Positions 23,801 to 34,902 of a stretch of DNA of 64,000 bases are shown one piece after another (position 1 is the first letter of the stretch; every line of letters begins with the position of its first letter). The notes under the pieces were generated by a model, which worked only from the letters and a program-made list of their open reading frames with translations, was not told where the DNA came from and searched no databases. Source of the DNA: Trichaptum fuscoviolaceum (Eukaryota > Basidiomycota > Agaricomycetes > Hymenochaetales > Trichaptaceae); assembly GCA_910574455.1 (NCBI GenBank), contig CAJSYZ010000004.1, positions 5,218,599 through 5,282,598 on the forward strand, read 5' to 3'. The position numbers were made by a program, and so were the translations under genes.

Positions 23801-25283
23801 GTCATACTGTAAGAAGTCGCAAGAGTCTTTAGTTAGTTACTCACTGCATCGAGAAGCCAGCACCTTAAACTTTGGTGCCAACACTGCTCGAATGAGTGAA
23901 TAGACTGCCAGCACATGCTACTGTAAATAAATCAGCATTAAAATGTATATAAAGCATGTGAGGTGGCTTACCTTGTGTAAATAGAATAGCGGGTGAGCTG
24001 GCAGACGGAGGGAGAGGAGGGGGAGGGGAGTGCGTCGAGCACTGATGGTGGGGGAAACAAGAGCAGAGAAAGACGCAGCCGAGCTTATAACAGCCTCACA
24101 ACCGATTTTTTCTCATTACTCAATAGCAAGACACACACTCAATTGCCGGGTACTCAGGGTTCACACATTCAAATTCACACCAAATCTGCAAATTTTGAAG
24201 ATATATACATTTATTTCAGTATTCTGGAGGCTCTGAATGAATTCAGAACACTCACCTCTCATTATTCACAGATGAAAGCTGGAAGGAAGAGCAAAAAGTG
24301 CATATATATGCACCGGAAAAGTCTGCTTACGTAAGCAACTCTCATCCCTGTCATGCTCTGCCGGTTCAACCTCTCGTCTTCAACCATGTCCTGCAAACAG
24401 CTCTTTGAGCCTATTTCACTCCCAGAAGTCAGCTAAATTGTCCTTCAAGATGCTACTCGATGTACCAACTCACCCCAGCTTCAAAATTCCGACCCGGAGC
24501 AGTCAGTCTGCTCCGTGCCCCTCCTACCTCGCTCCGATGCTTGCAAGGCCCAGGAGACTAGAGATGTCAAATGGAAGTCTCTGAGACACTTGGAAGGCTT
24601 CTAGAAGGCACGTAATACCCCCTGCTAAGCGAAATGTGCGACTGAAACGTTTCAGTTTGCAGAATTTCCGGCTGAACTCTGCCAGGCAGCCAAAGGCCTA
24701 TTCAACACACACTGGCTCAATACCTGAGCTCTGCGCCAGCCATTAGGCCCTCATATCATCAAGCATAGACCTCAAGCTATTGAAGTCATCCACTCCGCCT
24801 CCCCCCAGCTCTTGAAATCGACCCGGGCACACCGTGCAACTGCAACACGGCTCATACCTCCCATTCACTCGGAAGACATCTTCCATACCTCACATCGTTC
24901 TTTTTGCATCAGATTCCAGGGGTTCAGGGTCTCGGCTAGGCTGTGGGAAGTACGCTAGTGCGTTAGCGCTGTCTGCAACGCCCGGCAGTTGCAATCTGGT
25001 GAGCACTCTGCCGTCTGCACAGAGAGTGCATTTGGTGCATTCTGAGCTATTATCTTGTTTTCTTGCAGCTTTGGGGGATGCTGGAGAGGTCTGGGAGGGA
25101 TATTAGAGGGTGCTGGAGGTGGTTTGAGGGGCGGGAGGGAAGGAATCGCTGCACGGCGCTGGAAACACTTGTCCGGGGGTTTGCCCGGGTGGTAGATACA
25201 GTGCAGTCTTCTTTGCTTGGCATCCTTCGGTGAGTATGGGCCGATTCTCGCTCTGTATGACAGGGTCTACAGTGTTCGAGAGG

Positions 25284-25291
25284 TATAAATA
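25284..25291 (+). promoter_or_regulatory. TATA box in an ORF-poor region
   Basis: TATAAATA followed by a CT-rich tract (about 25315-25390), as in many fungal core promoters. Downstream lie several donor/acceptor-like pairs (for example CAG at about 25538, GTAAGT at 25582 and GTGAGT at 25671) bounding short exon-like pieces. It may drive a small spliced transcript; no protein could be assigned. Confidence 0.35.
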
Positions 25292-26784
25292 CAGGTCAGT
25301 TCTGTCCCTACAGTCTTCAGGCTCTTTCCCATCTTCCCTTTCCCCCTCATCTCAGATTCACTCTTCACCCTTTTCCTTCTTCGTGCATACTGCAAGTATT
25401 GCAATGCTTTCTTACTTTCGCTGTTGATCTCCTTTTTTTACCTGCTGAATCTTCGTTCATGCGCAAGCATGTCCTTCAATGAGTTCATCATCTTTGCCTC
25501 TCTCTTGAATCCAATGCTGATTTCTAACTTTTTCAGTATTGCGGAGCTCCCGAAATTCAAGATTTGTATTGCGAGGCCTATCTGTAAGTGAAACTTTGAT
25601 CTCCGATGTTTAGACTTTCATTTACATTTGCTTTAGATGTCGCACGCAATTTGGCTTGCGACGTCTATGTGAGTCTTCACATTCAGTTGCTTCACTTTGA
25701 TTATCTCTCAAATTGCATTCAAAGTAAGCTTTTATTTGAAAGATCAAGTTCGAAGCTAATTCTAATCAAGCAGAATTCATTCTTATCTTACACTGCGCAA
25801 TCTCTGTAAGAAAATCTGGATTGCTTCGTGAGTTCTGTTATCTTTTGCTTCACGGACTGATATAACTGACTGCGACTGAACTCCGGTCTTGTTTATGATC
25901 AGTAGCTCAACGCATGCGTGCAGCAAGACAATGTGTGACATGAAGCGCAAGATTAACAAAATCTTGAGACTGCGCACTCTGACGCAAAGCTTTAAATCTG
26001 GTTGTGACACAAGATGTCCTCAGCTTTGTCTTCAAGTTGCCTATCGCTTCAAGATTCAATACTGAAGATATTGCATAGTAAATCTTGGCCTCGGAGTGCT
26101 TGAATTCAGATATTGGACCTGCCCGAATATGACTCGCGGACATACTCATCCCTCGCCATCGAGCATGTCAAGATTATTGTGTGACTAGTCTGCTCGTGGT
26201 ATTCTCTTGCGCGCGTCGCATCTTGTCCGCGACTTCCATCTTTACTCTGCCGTCTGACTATTGCACACTCAACATGTAGCCGAATACAAATGATTCTATA
26301 GGAATGGATGGTGCGAAGAGAGCTTTGGAACGGTTCCGTGACAATACAATGGGGTTGGGTGAGTATATCTCTCTCGTGACATCTTAGATTTGTTGCTCAC
26401 AGTTACCTCTCCAGTGTCGAATCTTCTGCTCTCGGGATAGACGAGCCTGATTGCAGACCCAATCCCGAAGGACTACTAGCTGGACTGCGTGCGATTGTCT
26501 GGCTTGCACAGATAAGGACTGGATAATGAAGGTGTGTTACTAATATTGATATCTTTCTTACGCTGACATAGCCCTTTTTGTCCATCTTGCAGCCTTTCCT
26601 GTTCTCGCATTCTACTGCAGCCATCCTGCCGTCTACTCGGACTTTCCCTCGCACAGACTCATTCACGCCGGTCTCGCGCAAACGGATTGCATTGGCTACA
26701 GTGCGATCTGCGAGCTATCCACTTCTCAACTGTTTTTGTATTAAACATTGTCACTTATGTACATGTGTTCGTCTATATACGCAA

Positions 26785-27212
26785 ACTTCCTTGCCCGTGA
26801 TCTCGTTGCCGCATCTCGGGGGATTCGCCCCAGTCCTCGCCCCCGGAACGTTTTCGGCCCCGTTTGGGGATCGTCGCCGCCTGTAAGACTGACAACATCT
26901 GTGCCTTTCTTGATGATCCAGAGAATGCCGTCTACGCCTGCAAAGCCAAATGTGTCGACGAGCAGAGTGTAGCCCGTCGGAGGAGATCTCTATTTGTGGC
27001 GTCTACCGAGACTACTGCGCGCTTCGCGAGCTGATGTTGTCTTCGGCGCAGAGCTTTTGCGCGGGTACGGTCAATGTCGGCAAGCGTCGTTATCGTGAGG
27101 TTTGTATCAGAGATGCATGAGCTCCTCGTGAAACCAGCGGCCTCGCCAGTATATCAGGAGCGCATGATAGTAAGGAAAGAAGAGCGAACGAGCAAAGCGA
27201 AATCTTGACCAT
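26785..27212 (-). pseudogene. relic of a secreted aspartic protease (A1, polyporopepsin-like)
   Basis: Starts at ATG 27210-27212 with a good signal peptide, MVKISLCSFALLSLLSCAP. After a frame change it gives a propeptide-like stretch (LADIDRTRAKALRRRQHQLA, KRAVVSVDATN). After a second frame change it reads TGYTLLVDTFGFAGVDGIL. In active enzymes VDTGSSNTW and FSGVDGILGIGP lie about a hundred residues apart; here they are fused, so the flap region and the GSSNTW part are deleted. Downstream frames decay further to about 26785, and the second catalytic Asp is not found. A dead, internally deleted copy next to the left edge of duplication copy 2. Assignment rests on the VDT...GVDGIL order, so confidence is moderate. 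Confidence 0.55.
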
Positions 27213-27277
27213 CTTCACGATTGCGATGCCAGCGCAAATGTTCAAGTTGAGCGATAGCTAGAGGATAGATAAGGATA

Positions 27278-27571
27278 GACAGACTGATGAGTGGTTCGTT
27301 GATGTTCGCTGGCCCGGCTTCGAGGACCACTACGCGTAAAGACGGATCTTCTGAGAGACGAGCTGCAATTGTTAATCCGGCGGCCTGAGAAATGAGCTGT
27401 GTGAGCGAAAGTCATCCATGATGACAAGAAGAGTGTCCATACACCTCCCCCTGTAATTGAGACGAGTTACGCTCTCTAAGTTGATTAGACAACCGTACGT
27501 ATGAACTGCGACATACCTATGACAATGTAGTCGAATTCTTTATTTGATACTTCTTCGATATTAGCAGCCAT
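27278..27571 (-). pseudogene. 5' fragment of the GMC oxidoreductase (duplicate)
   Basis: Nearly identical to 19717-20010: ATG 27569-27571, the first exon MAANIEEVSNKEFDYIVIG, the micro-exon and the ARLSEDPSLRVVVLEAG exon. The match ends within the intron after NDPLI, where unrelated sequence (the protease relic) begins. No catalytic domain follows, so it is a truncated pseudogene with its promoter. Confidence 0.85.
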
Positions 27572-28149
27572 CTTTACTCTGGTGCTCCTGTTGAACAGGA
27601 AAAGGGAGAAGACCTTCTAGATGGTACGCGGTAAGACTTGGCTTGGTGATTTATACTGCAGCGATTCAATAAGAATACCTAGTATAGTCCACTAGCGCCG
27701 GCCAAGTAGTACATGGCGATAGACGGATCGCCCGCCAAGCCAAAATGGATGTGAGCAGCACCGTTAGCAGTGGAGCCCATTCCAAGTCTAGACTGGCTTA
27801 CTCAAAAGATTTCTATCCAAAAGCTTGAAAGAGCCGTTGTGCGGACCTAAAACTGATTTGTGTAGATGCCGGAGAGTTTCCCCAGGAGTTTCGAATCAGA
27901 AGCCTGGAGTAAACCTTGACTGCTGATAAGATCACGTCGTAACGAGCGATTCTGATTATCAGCCTTGAGAAAACGGATGCCATTGAAGATGTAGGAAATC
28001 AATAATCATATCGATAGTATTGACTATTCATTAACGCCTGTATCGCACAGATACATTAGAAGACAAGGTCTTGCTTCATAATACGGCTATATAGGTAACG
28101 CACAAAATTCTCTCCCTGTTTGTCCCCACTGTCTATCGAGATAATTCAA

Positions 28150-29745
28150 TTAAGGGAGGCCTATGGGTTCGAGCAAAGCTGGAAGAGAGATATCCCTCCC
28201 GCGGCCGGATTGAAGGCAAAGGTAGAGGTGAAAGTATCGGATCGGACAAAGCTCGTGCGCTACCAATTTCATGGCAACGCTGTCTATCCCCATGGAAATT
28301 CTGTAGGCAAAAAATTGTCAGACGACTGCGATGATGTGGTGAATAGCTGACTTACATCCACAAATCCGGCTTCAAGTACCTCAGGCATGTAACATCAGTG
28401 TCTCCGTGCAAATGCCCGTCACATTGACTTGAAAAGCCAAGAATACGCAACATCAATCATTAGACAGGCCAACGGCGTTCTCGAACCATCCAACGACATC
28501 CGAAACTCTGCGTAGTCCGGGGTCGCTCGCAGCAAGTCGCAGATCAGGTCTTAGATGTTTATCCGACGGGATATAGGGCAACGTCCGATAACAGATATTC
28601 ATGCTGGAGTTCAGGAAAGGCGACGCGCTGGATGAACTCGGCTTTTTTGAAGTGTCTCGGCAACTGATGGAGCTGCAGTGGCCGAGATATCTGCATGTCT
28701 ATCGTCAGATGATGGAATAGAGGAGGATCAGCATATCGTACTCGTAAGATACACGATATCGCCTCTCTTCACCGCACTGGCCCTCGTGTCGACGCTGATT
28801 GCACTTTCATCGTTATCTTGGTACTCTTGTCCTGACCATCGATCGGGTCCCGCCACGCCGTTATCTTGCACACAGCACCTGTCTCATCGCCTACTACGAG
28901 CTTCAAGACAGTGACTTCTTTTCCAGCATCCTTTCCCTTCTTAATGACCACAGTATCCGGACCGTCCACTTCCAAAACAGCCACCAGTAAGTTGACCTTG
29001 CGAGAGAAGGTCGACGAGACTTGATGAGAAACTAGAGAAGAAAGCGGTGACAGAGTGTGAAGATTGATCACAAAGGTTGGAAACGCGCCGATGGAAGACG
29101 TCGAGGTGTGAGCATAAGGCACGGAGTCTCCTTGGGTCTCAATCTCAGTATGGGCTCGAGAAACGGCGATGGATCGTGCAAAGGACGTTCTGGAGCGGAT
29201 TTGTTCGGGATTAGTTGGCGGCCAGGATATCAGGCTTCCTTCATTTGAGTTTTCTGTGGACAAAGGTGAGGAAATAAAAGAGAAGTGGTGGTGGTAACAC
29301 TGAGACGTACCTCCTAACATCCTCGACTTTGATTCATCCCACTGCGACTCTCCTTCCTCTTTCACCTCGACACAGTCCTGGCTTTCTTCGCTGAAATCAC
29401 CGTCATCGAATATGACATTCTTATACATCTCTGAGATGCGCTGAGTAGCTGTGTCCATCGTAGCCACCGGAATCAGCCAACCGGGATCGTGTCGAATGAC
29501 GGGGGTCAATGGAAGGCTAGTAGGAGCATTATTTGATGATGAAGTAGTGATCCATTGGTATTTAGCTGAGGAAAAGCTCTTGAGCTGCGCAAAAGATGGT
29601 GCGCCAGAGTAAACACGATAATGAGGCACAGAGCGCTTCCGACATCAAGTTCAAGCTCTAGACTTGCAAGCCAGTCATTTGTGTGGTGTTGATGACAAAC
29701 GACTCGGACTGCCAGTGGTTTACGAGTCTATTCAAGCACCGACAT
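28150..29745 (-). pseudogene. OB-fold gene copy 2, broken by a MITE and a frameshift
   Basis: Homologous along its whole length to 20684-22134. The ancestral ATG (29743-29745) is followed after five codons by the MITE, whose terminal TAG (29728-29730) stops translation. The next possible start of copy 1 (an internal ATG before PHYRVYSG) is GTG here. The central part is well preserved (IRHDPGWLIPVATMDTATQR, VAVLEVDGPDTVVIKKGKD). After CKITAWRD, near 28825-28855, a 4-nt deletion and a 9-nt insertion shift the frame. In contrast, the last exon is open here: LVAHELCPI continues through YFHLYLCLQSGRGRDISLP to TAA 28150-28152, where copy 1 has a stop. Confidence 0.75.
29659..29730. mobile_element. 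MITE, 72 bp, TA-flanked, inside the OB pseudogene
   Basis: Imperfect terminal inverted repeats TAGACTTGCAAGCCA and TGGTTTACGAGTCTA, with TA at both ends, suggesting a Tc1/mariner-like TA target. Absent from the same place in copy 1 (about 22116), so inserted after duplication or lost from copy 1. Its right end supplies the TAG that stops the pseudogene after five codons. Confidence 0.7.
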
Positions 29746-29940
29746 TCTTATCCTTCCTCCTTCATCTCCGAGTCTTCCAGCATGATAACACGTTCAGCAA
29801 TGCAGCTTCATCATTCATGTCCATCTCTGGGTTGCTGTGAGGAGCTCACAGCCTCTGACTGCTTGTATGTGATTAATCTCATGATAAATCAGTGATTAAT
29901 TGCTGATTGATCACAAAAAGAAGATATCACGCTACCATCA

Positions 29941-30009
29941 TAGACTCGTAAACCACTCGTTTATGTCGAATTTCATCAACACCACACAAATGACTGGCTT
30001 GCGAGTCTA
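29941..30009. mobile_element. MITE, 69 bp, second copy in inverse orientation
   Basis: Ends TAGACTCGTAAACCA and TGGCTTGCGAGTCTA are near-perfect inverted repeats. The reverse complement matches 29659-29730 over both ends and the GTGTGGTGTTGATGA core; the interior differs. It lies 210 bp right of the first copy. Confidence 0.7.
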
Positions 30010-30469
30010 CTACAATCACGCGTCGTCGTTGACGACGCATAAATTAATCAGATCACCTGCCAGTAGGGTGATCGAGAACTTCGAAAGCCAACTATACGAA
30101 TCTTACTTCACTACCTTCATCAATGTTCCAATGCACGGGGCACTATTCTGCACAGGAATGACCTTTAAAAATCGCGATTCGTTCGACCTCACTCGGGGTA
30201 ATTCTACCTTTGGTGTGTATACTAATAAGTTTCCAGTATCTTTCGGTAGGAAGGGTTCCTTATGAGCTTTTCCACTACACGTAAGGTGCTTCTCAAGTGC
30301 TGCGCACCGCCCATATCCTCTTGCTCTGCTATACATTGACGCTTGCGCGTCCGGTTACCGAATCCATATATATGACCAGGATCCATACAGAGGTTATCCT
30401 GAGAATTTGTGTCTTTTGAGTCTACTACTACTGTACTTCGAGGAATTCACACCCTTTCCTTGCTTCACT
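30010..30469. other. intergenic, promoter side of the next gene
   Basis: No gene recognised. A CTACTACTACTGTACTT motif at about 30422-30437 resembles motifs dispersed through the transposon-rich part of the window. Confidence 0.45.
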
Positions 30470-31365
30470 ATGCCGCCGAAGGTTAATTGGAAAGCCCTGA
30501 CCTTCAACCGACGTGGAAATAGGGGGTCCGATCCAACTGTACCAGGGATTCCGAGCTCAAGGCGAAAAAAGAAGCACATCATTGTAGACTCATTGAAGAT
30601 GTCCTTACAATTTCTTTTCGAAAGCTCAGACGCCTGTCCGCCGCTGAAGAGTGCAATTGGCGCAATGCAACATATCCTATCGGTTGTCGAGGTCAGATAG
30701 CTTTGATGAGCTCGTTCCCTTCATTTAGCTGACTGTCTTGTCTTTTACAGTCAATCAAGGGGAACAAGGCAGAGGCGATTCGCATACGAAAGCGTATCGA
30801 ACAGCTCATTGAGCTCCTGTCGGATGAGATTCCAGATGCGACGAAGATTTCACCCAAATTACTAATATCTGTGATGAGATTAGACGAGTAAGCACTAACA
30901 TTGACTGTCTAAACCATGAATATACTCAATTGTTGTTGTCTTACAAAGTGGCCTGGAGTTGGTGCTCAAAGATCTTGTTCCACACGAGAACAAGACAATG
31001 TTATCGCGTCTTGTCGACAAGAAGAAAGATTTGCATCGTCTTCAATCGGCCCGAGAGCAAATCGAGACATTGATTGATTCTTTCAATGTATGAAGTCTGG
31101 AACTCAGCTAGTATAGAATACGTGCTGATACCATCGCAGTTACGCAATGAGATTCAAATTCGAGTTTCAACGGACTTAATCCCAGAACTTTGCGCAAAGG
31201 TCGACTCACTGGTATGCATTCCGTTGACGTTTTATTTGCACCGACTCATCAACAAATAATTCTCAGCACTATGTTGTCGACAGGCAATCACAGATCACTA
31301 GTGGAAACGAGTCTGATGACCTCAAAAAACCTTCTGCTGTGATGATCGGCATTTTATTTATATAG
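30470..31365 (+). CDS. stand-alone MLKL/HeLo-like helical-bundle protein
   Basis: Five exons: 30470-30691, 30751-30887, 30949-31087, 31140-31211 and 31267-31365, all with GT-AG borders and consistent phase. About 220 residues. After a basic N-terminus (MPPKVNWKALTFNRRGNRGS) comes a four-helix-bundle pattern: SLQFLFESSDACPPLKSAIG, AMQHILSVVESI, IRKRIEQLIELLSDEI and KKDLHRLQSAREQIETLIDS. The SDACPPLK...ILxxVE pattern is typical of the N-terminal MLKL-like adaptor domain that precedes NACHT or TPR modules in many agaricomycete NLR-like proteins. Here no NTPase or repeat domain follows; the frame ends at TAG 31363-31365 with MIGILFI. It may be a stand-alone cell-death executor or adaptor, or a truncated NLR. 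Function is inferred from the family. Confidence 0.7.
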
Positions 31366-32213
31366 GCACCTCGAGATAAGGAAGCTGAGGAGCTCCTTCA
31401 TCTCATCCTAACATGAAGAGTTGAGGAGGCATAAATTGAAAATCCAACAAAAGAGGGCTCGATTCTAATCGGACAGGAGGATGTTGCATGAGAGGATCCG
31501 TAGAGAAGCGGGGGGTGCCTTTTCGCGGCTGGACCGCTCAACGAGGGCCGGACCCTCGACGATGGCGGCTGGACCGCTTGACGCTGGACCGCTTGACGAT
31601 TGCGGCTGGACCGCGACACGGCCTGTGGCTGCTTCCGCTCCCTCTATTCACTATTTTACTTGTACAATAGTCATGTGTTTACTTTGAGTCTACTTATTAT
31701 GTGAGCTTCCAGACCAAACAGATGGTTTGTGCAAGTTGGTAGAGCCGCTGCGATGCGAGGAAAGAAGCATGTACATGAGTTGCATGAACCGCAATCAATG
31801 CAAGGTGAAAGAAAGCAACATATTTAAGCTACGCATTTGTTAATGATATGATTCCTGATGCCCGGTCTGAAAGAACTATGATAGACTATTCATTCGGTTT
31901 GATAGAACAAGCACAGCTCGATTGCCACTGCCAACTTTGTAAATAAGATAGATATATTTACACTCGACTGCTCTGCGGTCTTCTGCGGTGATTGAGCTCG
32001 ACAATGATCACGATCTATCTTTAATTGTGATGGCGCAACGATTTGAAGTGGTTTTGCATGACATCGATGAGTTCGCGCCCGCTGTCGTCATGTTTGAGGA
32101 GGTATGATGCGCAACTCGTCGTAATATACATTTATGTTGGTAAACATGATATCATGCTGAACGCATGACACTACCGGTTGGCAAGCAATTCGCTCGTATT
32201 ATAAGTACAATAT
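31366..32213. other. intergenic with a small minisatellite
   Basis: Apart from the repeat at 31526-31617 nothing is recognised; 31680-32210 is AT-rich and looks non-coding. Confidence 0.5.
31526..31617. repeat. GCTGGACCGCTTGAC minisatellite
   Basis: Five GGACCGC-type units (GCTGGACCGCT[T/C]GAC or degenerate GGGCCGGACCCTCGAC, spaced 15-26 bp), strongly GC-rich against an AT-rich background. Confidence 0.7.
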
Positions 32214-34902
32214 TTACAATGTGTACCTGAATTCTGGCGAACGGTCACCCAGCTCGTGCAATTCATTCACCGTATACTTCGATATGTTGCCTGACTGCTC
32301 CGCCTCTTGGTCCCGTTTCCGATTTATTCTTGTGTATGCGATAACCGCTGTGGGGACGGTGATGAATCCAATTCCGACGAACATTAGTTCAATTCCGTCT
32401 GGATACATTACAGTAAATTTGTCAGACAACCTCTCTTCCACACAAATTTCTGTCACTTACGGCCTAGGATATAGCGAGGGGAATCCTGAGTACGGTATAT
32501 ATTCGACGCAATAGCTCCTGCGAAGTTTCCGATGCCAATGTGCAACGCCATACCCACACCGCGCTTATATTGCCCCGCGAGATTGTTACCCAGCCTGCGT
32601 GTAATAAGGAGTTAGCTAAGCGTTCGTCACACTTTGCAATGAGACTCTAACCATGCCACAACTCCGGGAAACGCAGCATATGATCCGGCGACGCAAAAGA
32701 AAGTACCGAAATATTTTGCTCCCCGTGGTGCCGTGGATATGTTAATGCTGAACCCAATGAGGTTCATCACTAACCCAAGAGCAACGAATGGGAATCGCAT
32801 CTTGATCTTGTCCGAATAGTGGGCGAAGGCCAAGAGCACCAACGCTATGAAGTTGAGGTAAGCTCACAAACTCAGTTTACAAGAAGGTTCCGTACTGGCA
32901 AAGACGTAAGGGGGGACAGTCAACAGCTGTGTGATCGAAGTCGTAAAACCGAAGCTATGTGGATTGCCAGACAATAAGTTCAAAGAGCTCTGCGGTCTAC
33001 CAAAATGACCCGTACCCGGAAATGATGGACCTAATATATCGAACGGTCTTCTTTAGCAGTTCGACTCATGCGTTTTACAGAGCTTCACTTACGGCAGGAA
33101 GAGTGATATACCATACACTACAATATCAATGAGTTACAATGCTTGAACGGCAAGCCGCACACTCACAAGGTCCAATAATAGACATGTAAATTAGGATGTG
33201 CAGCCAGACTTGCCAGTCTATGAAAGCTGCCCAGACATAGCGCCACGCAAATTTATCCGCCTCTCCGACGGTGGAGTTGTCGTACTCTGCAGAAGCAAGA
33301 AGATTCCAACAAAGCCCAGAGCGAAACAAGGAGTAGAACGTACTCTTCTTGTAGATGACGTACGCCCGTTCCTCGGGTGTCAAGAACGACGCCGTAGATG
33401 GAAAGTCTACAAGGACTACAAGGGCAGGGAGGTTAGATCGGAAGTCCGATGGATGAAATAAAGACATCGCACTGAAGAAGGCTAAGATGCCCACGACAAC
33501 TGTTGCGATACCTTCAAGGATCTGTAGCGAGACAAATGAAAATACACACAGCGTGGAAGACTGTATCACGTACGAATATCCACGACCAGGCTTCGAGGCC
33601 CCTGGTGCCCCCCATAAACTCAATCGCAAAAGCAAGCAGGCCGGAGAAAGCGCCCGCGAGGGTAGCTGCTCCAAAGAAAAGGCCAACGCGGTACTGCAAT
33701 TTATGGCGCGGATACCACAAAGATAAGCTAAGCAAAAGAGAAGCATGATTAGCATGAGCTAAGTTGCAAGGCACAGATGCGAGTATTGCCGTACTAGTAT
33801 ACAACTCCGGGGAAAAGTCCGGCCTCCGCGACGCCCAAACAGACTCTGACACCAACAAGTTGCGGGTAGCTAACACGAAGGTTAAATGATACATAGAAAT
33901 AAGGAAGAGTTAAACCCAATGGACTCACGTCTTGACTAGACCCATGAGAGTCCTATTGTTTGAAAGGACGATTAATAAGCATTAATCGATAGGCTACTGT
34001 ACGCACATGATTGTACCCCAGACGACCTGAGCAAGTTATTATATCAGATCTTATCGCGACGATTTCAGCTTCTGAAACGCACAGTTATCCCAGGAAGCCA
34101 TCTGAAAGTTCTCCTGTCAATCACATCTACGGTATAAGGAAACGAAATACTTACTTCGAAGGCCGGAACTTCTTCAAGACCAGACTAGTATAAATAGATT
34201 AGAACCCTCGTTCAAATAACGGAAGCTTTATTATCCTACTTTGCAGGACATTCGGCCAAGCAGTATGGCTGAGATGCAAAGGATATCAGATACATTCCTT
34301 CTTCTCGTATTTGCCCAAAAGCAGCTCACGATGAAATACATAGTCTAAGATTGCGTCAGTCAATTCGTCAAAATATGTGATGAAACGTTTTTGCTCACTA
34401 GCGCGATATTATATTGATTTCCGACCAGGTGAAGCTGAGAGACCAGACCAGCGAGCTTTGCATTGCCTAAGCCAACCCAAGTCTTAGTTATTTACGTGGC
34501 TTTGGATAGAGCGAGTCAACCAACCGATATTGCCTGGAAGCATAACGTAAGGTCAAAGGGATTTCAATCAGGCCGGTCATTTGGCGTGGTCCAGGAAAGC
34601 AAATCGAAACATATTAGCAACATGTGTGAGGTAAAAGAAGACAAACACGACTTCTTACCTCGATCCAAAAATGAGCACAAATACATAAGACTGAGAATAG
34701 GCATTAGCCTGAAGTCTATTTTCCTCCACAGCTTCTTCTCTTCCTCCGCACTCAATTGTGGTGGAGGCGGAAGACTTGAATCCCCATCGAAGTCGAAGGC
34801 GTCCCGGTCAGGTGTCACCTTCTCCGTAACCGACACAGAAGCCTTCTCGAGGATAGATGAATCACTGGCACGCTTTTGTGCATTCGCGTCCATCGCTGAC
34901 AT
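32214..34902 (-). CDS. MFS transporter, allantoate permease / anion:cation symporter type
   Basis: A plasma-membrane carrier of the DAL5-like ACS family, importing carboxylates, vitamins or nitrogen compounds; the substrate is unknown. The first ATG of the frame is at 34900-34902 (MSAMDANAQKRAS), then an acidic N-tail and LWRKIDFRLMPILSLMYLCS with FLDRG, the classic TM1 start. Later pieces: GLFFGAATLAGAFSGLLAFA, TRGLEAWSWIF (motif at TM5), ILEGIATVVVGILAFF, FLTPEERAYV, FAWRYVWAAFIDWQVWLHIL, DKIKMRFPFVALGLVMNLIG, FFCVAGSYAAFPGVVAW and GIELMFVGIGFITVPTAVIA, ending YTVNELHELGDRSPEFRYTL at TAA 32214. About ten introns; twelve membrane segments are plausible. No break seen. Confidence 0.85.

Larger units (their letters stand above)
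22151..26784. other. 4.6-kb low-coding, repeat-rich spacer
   Basis: No gene recognised. 22260-22560 is CpG-rich (promoter side of the OB gene). 22690-23800 holds diverged tandem repeats (separate entry). 24000-25200 has short frames only. 25284-25850 has a TATA box followed by several intron-like GT..AG signals. At 26290-26530 the plus strand reads protein-like scraps (MDGAKRALERFRDNTMGL; LSSVESSALGIDEPDCRPNP) that do not join in frame. Confidence 0.45.
27247..29761. repeat. segmental duplication, copy 2
   Basis: Same orientation as copy 1 (19675-22150), offset by 7.56 kb at the left and 7.61 kb at the right. It carries only the first exons of the GMC gene, so it is the derived copy at that end. 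It contains an extra 72-bp MITE (29659-29730) absent from copy 1. Confidence 0.9.
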
